The notes: a model not told the origin generated them from the sequence alone. 64,000 bases of DNA from Streptomyces barringtoniae (GCF_020819595.1 NZ_JAJHNP010000002.1:1-64000); one strand, 5' to 3'. Counted from the first letter of the stretch, positions 8,946-19,861 are shown. Program-made: numbers and translations.

Positions 8946-10361
8946 GTGAGAAACGCGCCCACGATCCTGCATCTCGACATGGATGCCTTCTACGCCTCGG
9001 TGGAGCAGGCATCCAAGCCGAGCCTGCGCGGGAAGGCCGTGGTCGTGGGCGGGCTCGGACCGCGCGGGGTGGTGGCCACCGCGTCGTACGAGGCACGGGT
9101 CTTCGGGGTGCACTCGGCGATGCCCATGGCCCAGGCGCGTCGGCTGGCACCCAACGCCGCGTATCTGGTGCCGCGCTTCACCGTGTACCGGGCGATCAGC
9201 GAGCAGGTGATGGCGCTGCTGCGGGAGCTGTCGCCGCTGGTGGAGCCGCTCAGCCTGGACGAGGCGTTCGTGGACCTGGAGGCCGGCGGGACGGCCCGGG
9301 ACGAGGAATCGGCGCGGCGGGCCGGGATCAAGCTGCGCGCGGACATACGGGCGGTCACCGGGCTGACGGGATCGGTGGGGCTCGCCGCCTCCAAGATGCT
9401 CGCCAAGATCGCCTCGGAGCAGGCGAAGCCGGACGGTCTGGTGCTCATCGAGCCGGGGTCCGAGCGGGCGCTGCTGGGGCCGATGCCGGTGCGGACCCTG
9501 CCGGGGGTCGGGCCGGCCACCGGCGACCACCTGCGCCGGGCGGGGATCACGACGGTCGAGGAACTGGCCGAAGCGGGCGAGGACGAGCTGGTCCGGCTGC
9601 TCGGCAAGGCGCACGGGCACGCGCTCCACGCCATGGCCCTGGCCCATGACGAGCGGCCCGTGGTGGCCGAGCGTGAGGCGAAGTCGGTGTCGGTGGAGGA
9701 CACCTACGACGTGGACATCCACGACCGGCTGCGGATCGGTCTGGAGGTGCAGCGGCTCGCCGACCGGTGCGTGGGCCGGCTGCGTGGGTCCGGGCTGTCG
9801 GGGCGGACGATCGTACTGAAGGTGCGCAGGTACGACTTCTCGACCTTGACCCGCTCCGAGACGCTCAGAGGGCCCACGGACGATCCGGCGGTCGTGCGGG
9901 AGGCGGCCGCGCGGCTGCTGGACTCCGTGGACACCACGGGTGGGGTACGGCTGCTGGGCGTGGGTGTCTCCGGGCTCGCGGACTACACCCAGGAGGACCT
10001 GTTCGCGCAGGCCATGCCCGCGCGGGTGGCGGAGACGCCGGAGGAGGCCGGGGCCGAGGTCGTCGTGGAGCAGCCCGAGCCGGTCGAGAGGCACTGGCGC
10101 GCGGGACAGGACGTGAGACATGCGGACTACGGGCACGGGTGGGTGCAGGGGAGTGGGCTGGGGCGGGTCACTGTGCGGTTCGAGACGCCGCTGTCCCCTC
10201 CTGGGAGGGTGCGGACGTTCTTTGTCGGTGATCCCGCGCTGGAGTCCGCCGATCCGCTGCCGTTGGTTGCGGAGGCCTCCGATCAGGTTTCCTCCGATCC
10301 CGCCAGCTTGCCGAAGTCGTGGTCCGGGGCCGAGGGGCGTGAGGCCACGTCCAGGCCGTAG
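8946..10361 (+). CDS. dinB: DNA polymerase IV (Y-family, DinB)
   Basis: 471 residues from GTG 8946. Catalytic palm motifs LHLDMDAFYASVEQ near the N-terminus and SLDEAFVDLE (about residue 105) carry the metal-binding acids. A GVGPATGDHLRRAG helix-hairpin-helix (about 186) and a little-finger domain follow. The last 100 residues form an extension containing VRHADYGHGWVQGSGLGRVT, a small basic beta domain often seen on actinobacterial DinB and PcrA-like proteins. Error-prone lesion bypass is the expected role. No LexA box was recognised upstream. It interrupts the block between the MerR gene and gcvP, and its 3' end overlaps the convergent PRC-barrel gene by 79 bp. Confidence 0.9.
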   Translation: MRNAPTILHLDMDAFYASVEQASKPSLRGKAVVVGGLGPRGVVATASYEARVFGVHSAMPMAQARRLAPNAAYLVPRFTVYRAISEQVMALLRELSPLVEPLSLDEAFVDLEAGGTARDEESARRAGIKLRADIRAVTGLTGSVGLAASKMLAKIASEQAKPDGLVLIEPGSERALLGPMPVRTLPGVGPATGDHLRRAGITTVEELAEAGEDELVRLLGKAHGHALHAMALAHDERPVVAEREAKSVSVEDTYDVDIHDRLRIGLEVQRLADRCVGRLRGSGLSGRTIVLKVRRYDFSTLTRSETLRGPTDDPAVVREAAARLLDSVDTTGGVRLLGVGVSGLADYTQEDLFAQAMPARVAETPEEAGAEVVVEQPEPVERHWRAGQDVRHADYGHGWVQGSGLGRVTVRFETPLSPPGRVRTFFVGDPALESADPLPLVAEASDQVSSDPASLPKSWSGAEGREATSRP

Positions 10362-10654
10362 TGGTGGTAGAGCTGGAGTTCCTGTTCGGGGGACAGATGG
10401 CGGCCCACACCGAAGTCCGGGGCGTCCTTGATCAGCGCGCGGTCGAAGGGCACGTGGAGGGAGCCCTCGATCAGTTCGCTCGGCTCCAGAGGGACGAAGG
10501 CGTCGCGGGAGAACAGGCCGGTGCGTATGGCCGCCCACTCGGGCACGCCGGTCGCGTCGTCGAGGTACACCTCGTCGATGGTCCCGATCTTGGTGCCAGT
10601 GCGGTCGAACGCCTTGCGGCCGATCAGGTTGCGCGGATCGATGTCGGTCTGCAC
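10283..10654 (-). CDS. PRC-barrel domain protein
   Basis: 123 residues starting at GTG 10654, preceded by GGAGGGAGAGGG. The PRC-barrel (about residues 5-85) begins DPRNLIGRKAFDRTGTKIG, with the usual IDEVYLDDATGVPEWAAI strand; the C-terminal part is charged. Streptomyces encode many such small proteins, generally tied to stress responses or RNA metabolism without a defined activity. The 3' end runs 79 bp into the antisense strand of dinB, so the two transcripts overlap tail to tail. Confidence 0.75.
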   Translation of the reverse strand: MQTDIDPRNLIGRKAFDRTGTKIGTIDEVYLDDATGVPEWAAIRTGLFSRDAFVPLEPSELIEGSLHVPFDRALIKDAPDFGVGRHLSPEQELQLYHHYGLDVASRPSAPDHDFGKLAGSEET

Positions 10655-10780
10655 GGTCCCTCTCCCTCCACGTGGTCGCAATACATCCGTAAGCACTACG
10701 AAAGAGCACATTCAGGGCGGTGGCCACTCGAGGGCTCGGGCGTTGACCCCGCTGGTAGGCTGACAGCGGCTGCTGACCCC

Positions 10781-10980
10781 GTGCGGGAGAGTCCTCCGAC
10801 CACTTCGGAGGCGCCGAAGGAGCAAATCCTCCCCGGAATCTCTCAGGCTCACGTACCGCACGGACGAGGTCACTCTGGAAAGCAGAGCGGGTGTCGACGG
10901 CTTCCGCTCTCACCGACGGTGAAAGCCGGCGTCCCACAGGGCGTCCGGTGAAGCTCTCAGGTTGAGATGACAGAGGGGGA
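10781..10980 (+). promoter_or_regulatory. Tandem glycine riboswitch
   Basis: Two successive aptamers. The first (10781-10861) is closed by GTGCGG/CCGCAC and contains the glycine-riboswitch core GCGCCGAAGGAGCAA followed by ATCTCTCAGGC. The second (about 10862-10980) has CTCTGGAAAGCAGAG, CACCGACGGTGAAAG, GCTCTCAGGT and the closing ACAGAGGGGGA. Both match the family core as I know it, and gcvP follows, so glycine-responsive control of the glycine cleavage P-protein is expected. Confidence 0.9.
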
Positions 10981-10988
10981 GGCCGTCG

Positions 10989-11010
10989 GGGCACCCATAC
11001 CGTGGTGCCC
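10989..11010 (+). promoter_or_regulatory. Candidate expression-platform hairpin of the glycine riboswitch
   Basis: GGGCACC (10989-10995) pairs perfectly with GGTGCCC (11004-11010) between aptamer 2 and the gcvP Shine-Dalgarno AGGAGG (11031-11036). There is no T tract, so it could act on translation or as a Rho-type platform. Confidence 0.45.
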
Positions 11011-11044
11011 TTCGAAGGTCGCGTCAGACCAGGAGGCCTCCGCA

Positions 11045-13930
<2,886 letters not shown>

Positions 13931-13945
13931 GCAGGTGGTGTCGCA

Positions 13946-13974
13946 GGGCCCCGTCCGGTTTCCGGGCGGGGCCC
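13946..13974. terminator. Bidirectional hairpin between gcvP and the molbindin gene
   Basis: GGGCCCCG-T-CCGG (13946-13958), loop TTT, CCGG-G-CGGGGCCC (13962-13974): 12 paired bases with one mismatch, located exactly between two convergent genes. Confidence 0.7.
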
Positions 13975-13982
13975 TCGGCGTG

Positions 13983-14402
13983 TCATGCCGTCGCCAGGGA
14001 CACCTCGGTCGCCTTGATCAGGGCGATGACGTCGGAGCCCACGAAGAGGCCCAGGTCGGCGACCGCGTCCTTGGTGATCGCCGCGGTCAGTTCACCGCCG
14101 TCGACGGAGATCCTCACGGAGGCCATGACGGCGCCGGTGGTCAGGCCGACGACCGCGCCGGGAAGCTGGTTGCGGATCGACAGGCCCTCGACCCGATGGG
14201 TGGCCAGGGAGACCTCGGTCGACTTCACCAGCGCGCGGACGGGCGAGCCGGGGGTGAGGGAGAGATCCTCGGCGGACTCCTTGGTGATGGCGGCCATGAG
14301 GTGCTGGCCGCCGTCCAGACGGAGTTTGACGGTGGCCATGGCCTCGCCCGACTGGACCTCGGTGACGGTGCCGGGGAGCTGGTTGCGGATGCTCAGGGTC
14401 AT
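13983..14402 (-). CDS. Molbindin: two tandem TOBE (Mop) domains
   Basis: 139 residues made of two copies of the roughly 65-residue Mop/TOBE domain, both beginning LSIRNQLPG and ending EVSLAT. Such proteins bind molybdate or tungstate oligomerically and serve as an intracellular store or sensor. ATG 14402 is chosen because homology begins there. It lies 28 bp after modC in the same direction and is likely the last gene of the modA-modB-modC operon, ending at the gcvP-facing hairpin. Confidence 0.85.
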   Translation of the reverse strand: MTLSIRNQLPGTVTEVQSGEAMATVKLRLDGGQHLMAAITKESAEDLSLTPGSPVRALVKSTEVSLATHRVEGLSIRNQLPGAVVGLTTGAVMASVRISVDGGELTAAITKDAVADLGLFVGSDVIALIKATEVSLATA

Positions 14403-14430
14403 GGGCACTCACGGTAGAGCGCCCATCCGT

Positions 14431-15528
14431 TCATGCCGGGTATGCGTGTGTCTGCGTCGCTTTGACCGTCGCCCAGACAGCGGCGCCCGGATGCAGGTCG
14501 AGCTCGGCTGCGGCGACCGTGGTGAGGTCGGCGGCGAGGGGGAGCCCGCCGGTGAGGTCGGCGCGGATCTGGTCGCCGTGCGTCTCCAGGCCGGCCACCT
14601 TGCAGCGCCAGAGGTTGCGGGCGCTGGCGCCGGTGGGCCGGTCCCGGAACAGGGTGACGGCGGACGGCGGGAACGCCACGAAGGCCGGACCGTGCAGCAC
14701 CTCGGTGGTCGTGATCGCCGGGCCCGTGCCGAGTCGTACCGTATGTCCGTCCGCCTGGCCGCGGTAGAGGTTGAGGCCGACGAGCTGGGCGATGTAGTCG
14801 GTGCGCGGATGGCGGGCGATGTCGGCGGGGCCGCCCTCCTGGACGATGCGGCCGTGCTCGATGACGACCAGCCGGTCCGCGAGCACCATGGCGTCCAGCG
14901 GGTCGTGCGTGACCAGGACGGCGACCGCCTCGAACTCGGCCAGGTGGCGGCGCAGTTGGGCGCGGACCTCCAGGCGGGTACGGGCGTCCAGGGCAGCCAG
15001 TGGCTCGTCCAGGAGCAGCAGCCTCGGACGGGTGGCCAGGGCGCGGGCGAGGGCCACGCGCTGGGCCTGCCCGCCGGACAGGCGGCGCGGCTTGGCGCCC
15101 GCGTGGGCGGCGAGGCCCATGCGGTCCAGCCACGCGGCGGCCTGGGCCCGGGCCTCGGCCTTGGACGCGCCCTGGCAGCGGGGGCCGAAGGCGACGTTGT
15201 CCAGGGCGGAGAGGTGGGGGAAGAGCAGGTAGTCCTGGAAGACGACGCCCACCGGGCGGGACTCCGGAGGAGTGTGCTCCAACGAGGCGCCGTCCAGGCG
15301 GAGGTGGCCGTCGGTGAGAGGGGTGAGGCCGGCGAGGGCGCGCAGGGCGGTGGTCTTGCCGGCGCCGTTGGGGCCCAGGAGGGCGAGGACGTCTCCCGGG
15401 GCGGCGGTGAGGGTCATGTCCAGGCGGAACGTGGTGCGGTCGATGACGAGGCGGGCGTCCAGGCCGTCCGTGTCGGGGTGGGGGTGCGGGTGCGGATGCG
15501 GATGCGTAGTGGGGCGGGTGTTCGTCAT
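14431..15528 (-). CDS. modC: Molybdate ABC transporter ATPase
   Basis: 365 residues. Walker A GPNGAGKTT (about 51-59), signature LSGGQAQRVALARAL (about 144), Walker B LLLLDEPLAALD (about 168), switch histidine VTHD (about 204), and a C-terminal TOBE region as in ModC. It powers molybdate import with ModB. ATG overlaps the modB stop (ATGA). Odd feature: residues 7-17 are THPHPHPHPHP, a histidine-proline run before the ATPase fold, which could bind metal. Confidence 0.9.
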   Translation of the reverse strand: MTNTRPTTHPHPHPHPHPDTDGLDARLVIDRTTFRLDMTLTAAPGDVLALLGPNGAGKTTALRALAGLTPLTDGHLRLDGASLEHTPPESRPVGVVFQDYLLFPHLSALDNVAFGPRCQGASKAEARAQAAAWLDRMGLAAHAGAKPRRLSGGQAQRVALARALATRPRLLLLDEPLAALDARTRLEVRAQLRRHLAEFEAVAVLVTHDPLDAMVLADRLVVIEHGRIVQEGGPADIARHPRTDYIAQLVGLNLYRGQADGHTVRLGTGPAITTTEVLHGPAFVAFPPSAVTLFRDRPTGASARNLWRCKVAGLETHGDQIRADLTGGLPLAADLTTVAAAELDLHPGAAVWATVKATQTHAYPA

Positions 15529-16385
15529 GAGGTCGTCATCCAACGGTCCCGCAACCCCGCCAGCACCGCGATCGACACCGCCAGCAGCACCAGGCTGAGG
15601 CAGATCGCGGCGTCGGGGTCGTTCTGGAGGGCCAGGTAGACCGCGAGCGGCATGGTCTGGGTACGGCCGGGGAAGTTGCCCGCGAAGGTGATCGTCGCGC
15701 CGAACTCGCCGAGCGCACGCGCCCACGCGAGAACCGCGCCCGCCGCGATGCCGGGCGCGATCAGCGGCAGGGTGACCCGGCGGAACGCGGTGAAGCGGGA
15801 CGCGCCCAGCGTGGCCGCCGCTTCCTCGAAACGCGGGTCGGCCGCGCGGAGGGTGCCCTCGACGCTGATGACCAGGAACGGCATCGCGACGAACGCCTCC
15901 GCGATCACGACCCCGGCGGTGGTGAACGGCAGCGTGATCCCGAACCAGGCGTCCAGCCCCTTGCCGATCACGCCGTTGCGGCCGAGGGCCAGCAACAGCG
16001 CCACACCGCCGACCACCGGCGGCAGCACGAGCGGCAGCGTCACCAGCGCCCGTACGAGGCCCCGGCCGGGGAACTCCGTACGGGCCAGCAGCCAGGCCAG
16101 CGGCACGCCCAACACCAGGCTCACCGCCGTCGCCGCCGTGGCGCTGACCAGCGACAGCTGGAGCGCCTGCCACACCTCGGTGCTGGACAACTGCTCCGGC
16201 AGGCTGCGCCAGGGCGCGCGGATGATCAGCGCGACCAGCGGCAGCAGCAGGAACGCCAGCGCCAGCAGGCCTGGCAGCAGCAGCGGCAACGGCACCCCGC
16301 GTCGGCCCCCCGTGCCGACGCGGCGGCGCAGCGGCCGGCCCGTGCGGGGGCCGGCCGCTGCGCCGGGCTTGTCGAGCGAGGTCAC
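15525..16385 (-). CDS. modB: Molybdate ABC transporter permease
   Basis: 286 residues, about five to six transmembrane segments, with the permease EAA-loop EEAAATLGASRFTAFRRVTL near residue 190. GTG 16385 overlaps the modA stop by 4 bp (GTGA) and its own stop overlaps modC by 4 bp, so the three transporter genes are translationally coupled. A Pro/Arg/Gly-rich 35-residue N-terminal stretch precedes the first membrane helix (LPLLLPGLLALAFLLLPL). Confidence 0.92.
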   Translation of the reverse strand: MTSLDKPGAAAGPRTGRPLRRRVGTGGRRGVPLPLLLPGLLALAFLLLPLVALIIRAPWRSLPEQLSSTEVWQALQLSLVSATAATAVSLVLGVPLAWLLARTEFPGRGLVRALVTLPLVLPPVVGGVALLLALGRNGVIGKGLDAWFGITLPFTTAGVVIAEAFVAMPFLVISVEGTLRAADPRFEEAAATLGASRFTAFRRVTLPLIAPGIAAGAVLAWARALGEFGATITFAGNFPGRTQTMPLAVYLALQNDPDAAICLSLVLLAVSIAVLAGLRDRWMTTS

Positions 16386-17206
16386 GGCTTGAGGAACCCT
16401 GCCTCGCTCAGCACCTTCTGGCCCTCGGCGGACCGCACCAGGGCGATGAACGCCTTCGCGGCAGCGGCGTTCGGCGCGTTCTTCAGCAGGACGATCGGGT
16501 AGGCGTTGATCGCCTTGGCGGACTCGGGGAACTCCACGCCCTCCACCTTGCCACCGGCGGACTTCACATCCGTCTTGTAGACGACCGCGGCGTCGGCCTC
16601 CTTCAGCTCCACCTTGTTCAGGGCGGCCTTGACGTCCTGCTCGTAGGAGACGGGGGTCAGCTTGAGCTTGCTGGCGTCCAGGGCCTTCTGCGCGGCGGCG
16701 CCGCACGGCACCGTCTTGTCGCACAGCACGACCTTCAGGCCGGACTTGGTGAGATCCTTCAGGGAGGACACCTTGTCGGGGTTGCCCGGCAGGGTGGCGA
16801 TCTCCAGCTGGTTGCGCACGAAGGTGGCCGGGGTGCCGTCCGCGTCCTTCTTGCCCGTCACGATCGCCATGGTCTTGGGGCTGGCGGCGGCGAAGACGTC
16901 CGCCGGGGCGCCGCCGGTGATGCTCGCGGCGAGGGTGTCGCTGCCGCCGAAGTTGAAGCTGACCTTGGTGCCCGGGTGCTCCTGCTCGAACTGCCTGCCC
17001 AGGGCCGTGAAGCTCTCCCTCAGGGAGGCGGCGGCGAACACGGTGATGTTGCCGGACACCTTCGGGGAGGCGGAGCCCGACGTGTCCGACTTGGTGCCGG
17101 ACGAGTCCGAGGACGAGGAGCAGGCGCTGAGTGCCATCAGGGCGGCGGCTCCCGCACCGGCCAGCTGCAGCATCCGCCGGGTCCGGCGCACGGAACGGGT
17201 CATCAC
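16382..17206 (-). CDS. modA: Molybdate-binding lipoprotein
   Basis: 274 residues. An N-terminal MTRSVRRTRRMLQ n-region and a lipobox ending LMALSAC predict an exported lipoprotein. A Ser/Asp linker follows, then the ModA fold beginning ITVFAAASLRESF, with NFGGSDTLAASI as a further ligand-loop candidate. GTG 17206 is 7 bases after GAGGAG; the adjacent ATG 17203 is the alternative. First gene of the modA-modB-modC-molbindin operon. Confidence 0.93.
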   Translation of the reverse strand: MMTRSVRRTRRMLQLAGAGAAALMALSACSSSSDSSGTKSDTSGSASPKVSGNITVFAAASLRESFTALGRQFEQEHPGTKVSFNFGGSDTLAASITGGAPADVFAAASPKTMAIVTGKKDADGTPATFVRNQLEIATLPGNPDKVSSLKDLTKSGLKVVLCDKTVPCGAAAQKALDASKLKLTPVSYEQDVKAALNKVELKEADAAVVYKTDVKSAGGKVEGVEFPESAKAINAYPIVLLKNAPNAAAAKAFIALVRSAEGQKVLSEAGFLKP

Positions 17207-17409
17207 GGATCTACTCCTCGGGTTCTGTGGAACGACTGTCGCGCCCTGTCACGGCCGGCGGCACCGGCCGTGCGGCGATGATACTGCCGCATCTGCCAGC
17301 CGTAAGTCTCCTGTCGTATCGCATGAGCTGCGAACTTGTGACTTGTAGCTTGCATGTGCGTTTGTACGGCGCTCTGCGGCGGGTACGGTCCTGCGGGAGG
17401 TGGTCGCAG

Positions 17410-17898
17410 ATGACGCTCGTGGAAGTCGCCCTGACCGGTGATCTGGCCCGGCCCGCCCGGCTGACCGTGCCCGACCTGCGCCGCTGGCCGCAGCACCGGG
17501 TGGACGTCAGCTTCGAGTGCGCGACCAGCGGCGTCCAGCACCACCGGTTCGCCGGACCGCGGCTGTACGACGTCCTCGCCGACGCGGGGCCCGGGTTCGA
17601 CCCGGCGCGGCGCAAGGACCGGCTGCGCTATCTCATCGCGGTGACCGGCACCGACGGCCACCACGCCGTGCTGTCCTGGGCCGAGATCGACCCGGACTTC
17701 GCGGACGCGCCCGTCCTGCTGGGCGTGCGCATCGACGACACCCCGCTCGACGCGGCCGGGCCTCAGCTGGTCCTCCCGCAGGACCGGTGCGGGGCCCGGC
17801 ACATCAGCGGGATCACGGCGATCCGGGTGGACGGCGGCTATCACTGCGCCGGTCCAGCGCAAGCCACACCCGGTCACGCAGCAGCGGCACCTCGGTGA
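17410..17898 (+). CDS. Sulfite-oxidase-type molybdopterin domain protein
   Basis: 162 residues forming one compact molybdopterin-binding oxidoreductase domain (SuoX/YedY fold). The likely Moco cysteine is in SFECATSGVQHHRF (Cys about residue 38), and PQLVLPQDRCGARHISGI is the typical C-terminal region. ATG 17410 follows GGGAGG by eight bases. There is no signal peptide and no heme or dimerisation domain, so it is a minimal cytoplasmic version; substrate unknown. Its last 20 residues run into the xanthine dehydrogenase remnant on the opposite strand and may not be ancestral. Confidence 0.75.
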   Translation: MTLVEVALTGDLARPARLTVPDLRRWPQHRVDVSFECATSGVQHHRFAGPRLYDVLADAGPGFDPARRKDRLRYLIAVTGTDGHHAVLSWAEIDPDFADAPVLLGVRIDDTPLDAAGPQLVLPQDRCGARHISGITAIRVDGGYHCAGPAQATPGHAAAAPR

Positions 17899-18213
17899 AC
17901 CGCACGCCCGTGGCGTCCCGCAGCACGTTGGCCAGGGCCGGAGCGCCCGGGTTGAACGGGCTCTCGCTCATCGACTTGGCGCCCAGCGGACCGATCGCGC
18001 CGGAGGTCTCCATGAAGTGCACCTCGGTGCGCGGCACGTCGGCGTACTGCGGGAGCCGGTAGCGGCGGAACGCGGCCGTGTCGACCGCGCCCCGCTCGTC
18101 CAGCAGGACCTGCTCGAAGAGCGTGGCGCCGAGGGCCTGGGCGACCCCGCCCTCCGCCTGCCCCGGCACTGCACCGGGTTCATCACCTTCCCGGCGTCGT
18201 CCGCGTGCACGCT
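17813..18213 (-). pseudogene. C-terminal remnant of a xanthine dehydrogenase molybdenum subunit
   Basis: Only the last part of the large subunit remains: VHADDAGKVMNPVQCRG is followed, in another frame, by GQAEGGVAQALG, then YADVPRTEVHF and the family signature GPLGAKSMSESPFNPGAPAL. A single missing base near 18161 breaks the frame between Arg-Gly and Gln. About four fifths of a normal large subunit is gone at the 5' side. It abuts the remnant of a divergent PucR gene, so one deletion probably removed both 5' halves. Not expected to be functional. Confidence 0.8.
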
Positions 18214-18702
18214 GCGCAGGCCGGCTGGGCGGACGAGGTGCGGCCGCTGGTCGCCGGCTGCGTGTCCGGTGTCGTGCTGCACGCCGGTGTCGGTATGCCC
18301 GCGGCGGAACCCGAGGGGCTGGGGGGCGCGCTGGCGCGGGCCGGTTACGCCCTCGCCTCGGCCCGCACCACCTCGCCCGACGCCTCCCGCCTGGCCGACG
18401 CCGGTTCCCTCACCACCCTCGACGCTCTGCTCACGGGCGTGCCGGCCGACCTGCGTGCCGCCTTCAGCCGTACCGTCCTCGGTCCGTTGCCGGAGGATGA
18501 CCGGCCCGCCACCGCCGTCCTGCTCAGCACGCTGGAGACCTTCCTGGCCTGCGACGGCTCCTGGGCCCGCACGGCACAGGCGCTGCATCTGCACGTCAAC
18601 ACCGTGCACTACCGGGTGGAGCGCATCGAGCGGCTCACCGGGCGCGACCTGTCCCGGCTGCGGGACCGCCTCGACCGGTGGGCGGCGCTGCTGTGCCGGT
18701 GA
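18214..18702 (+). pseudogene. C-terminal remnant of a PucR-family regulator
   Basis: About 160 residues of open frame matching the C-terminal part of PucR-type regulators, which control purine catabolism. The helix-turn-helix signature LHLHVNTVHYRVERIERLTG is present near the end, preceded by LSTLETFLACDGSWARTAQA. The N-terminal PucR domain and a plausible start region are absent; sequence immediately upstream belongs to the xanthine dehydrogenase remnant. A GTG at 18202 could still start a 166-residue protein, so a short product cannot be excluded. Confidence 0.75.
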
Positions 18703-18729
18703 CGCCGGTGACGGCAGGGGTGTGACGGG

Positions 18730-19125
18730 TCAGACGCGGTCGATGTGCACGTTCGTCGACTTCACGCGCGCGGTGGCCTCCATGCCGACCTCCAGGCCCA
18801 GTTCCTCGACGGCCTCGCGCGTCAGCAGCGACACCAGCCGGTGCGGGCCCGCCTGGATCTCCACCTGGGCGGCGACGTCACCGAGCTTGATCGCCGTGAC
18901 GATGCCGGGGAAGGCGTTGCGGACGGAGGTGTAGGAGGCGTCCTCCTCGCCGCCGCCCGCCTTGGCCAGTTCGACCGAGAACGCGGCGAGATCCCTGCCG
19001 TCGATGAGCCGCCGCCCGGACTCGTCGCGATGGGTCGCCACCCGGCCCGCGTCGGCCCAGCGGCGGGCGGTGTCCGGGCTCACGCCGAGCAGCCGTGCCG
19101 CCTGGCCGATCGTGTAGGACTGCAT
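18730..19125 (-). CDS. HTH-TOBE molybdate-responsive protein
   Basis: 131 residues. An excisionase/MerR-like helix-turn-helix (about 4-50: YTIGQAARLLGVSPDTARRW, RRLIDGRDLAAF) is joined to one TOBE/molbindin domain (about 65-130: VRNAFPGIVTAIKLGDVAAQ). The combination suggests a small molybdate-sensing DNA-binding protein in the manner of ModE. TATCGT lies 7 bases before ATG 19125, indicating a leaderless message; GTG 19134 is the less likely start. It shares a 71-bp intergenic region with the divergent DUF1707 gene. Confidence 0.8.
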   Translation of the reverse strand: MQSYTIGQAARLLGVSPDTARRWADAGRVATHRDESGRRLIDGRDLAAFSVELAKAGGGEEDASYTSVRNAFPGIVTAIKLGDVAAQVEIQAGPHRLVSLLTREAVEELGLEVGMEATARVKSTNVHIDRV

Positions 19126-19183
19126 GCCGGTCACGATAGGGCCAGGGCACGGGAACCGTGGACGTGGGGTTGGCCGTTGGGTA

Positions 19184-19201
19184 TAACGCGATATAGCGTT
19201 A
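19184..19201. promoter_or_regulatory. Palindrome over the DUF1707 promoter
   Basis: TAACGC (19184-19189) and GCGTTA (19196-19201) are perfect 6-bp arms around GATATA. The -10 box TATAGC (19192-19197, with TTGGCC 16 bases upstream) lies inside, so a protein bound here would block the DUF1707 promoter. Confidence 0.5.
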
Positions 19202-19205
19202 GTGC

Positions 19206-19856
19206 GTGACGACGACCCCCTGCGAGGACCTGCTGAATCGGGGTGAGGGTATGGCGGCCGAGCTGCTGCACACGGAGATGCCGTCCGGGCTGCGTGCCTC
19301 GCACGCGGACCGGGACCGGGTGGTGGACGTCCTGACGGGTGCCGCGGGCGACGGCCGGATCACGGCGGAGGAACTGGAGGAGCGCGTGACGGCCGCGCTC
19401 TCCGCGCGCACGCTGGGCGAGCTGGCGGCGCTGACGGCCGACCTGCCGGACACCGCCGGAGCCGCACCGTCCAAGGACGTCGTGCGGATCGAGCAGCAGG
19501 GCGCATCGGCCGTACGAGCGGACGGCTGGGCGGTGCCGCGCCGGATGGAGGTCACGTCCGCCTGGGGGGACGTGACACTCGACTTCACCGGCGCGCTGAT
19601 CACCCATGACACCCTCCGCATCGACCTCGACATGCGCGGCGGCACCCTGCGGCTGATCACCCGGCCCGGTGTCGTCGTGGACGCCGACGCGCTGGTGATC
19701 GGCTACGGCAAGACCAGGGTGCGGCCCGCCGGCGAGCCCGGCGCGCCGACCGTGCTCCGCGTGGAGATACACGGCCGGCTCAGCATGGGCGTCTGGAAGT
19801 ACGACCGCCCAGGCGCTGGTTCGGCCGCTAGAACGACCTCGCCGCGGCTGGGGTGA
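19206..19856 (+). CDS. DUF1707 (SHOCT-like) protein
   Basis: 216 residues. The DUF1707 motif begins LRASHADRDRVVDVLTGAAG (about 29-48) and runs to about 80; the C-terminal half has a LiaF-like beta repeat (VTSAWGDVTLDFTGA). No membrane helix is visible, unlike many relatives. Family members are often tied to envelope stress but lack a known function. GTG 19206 lies 8 bases after TATAGC, so the mRNA should be leaderless. The last 15 residues enter a GC-rich region immediately before an 18-bp tandem repeat. Confidence 0.75.
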   Translation: MTTTPCEDLLNRGEGMAAELLHTEMPSGLRASHADRDRVVDVLTGAAGDGRITAEELEERVTAALSARTLGELAALTADLPDTAGAAPSKDVVRIEQQGASAVRADGWAVPRRMEVTSAWGDVTLDFTGALITHDTLRIDLDMRGGTLRLITRPGVVVDADALVIGYGKTRVRPAGEPGAPTVLRVEIHGRLSMGVWKYDRPGAGSAARTTSPRLG

Positions 19857-19861
19857 CCTCG

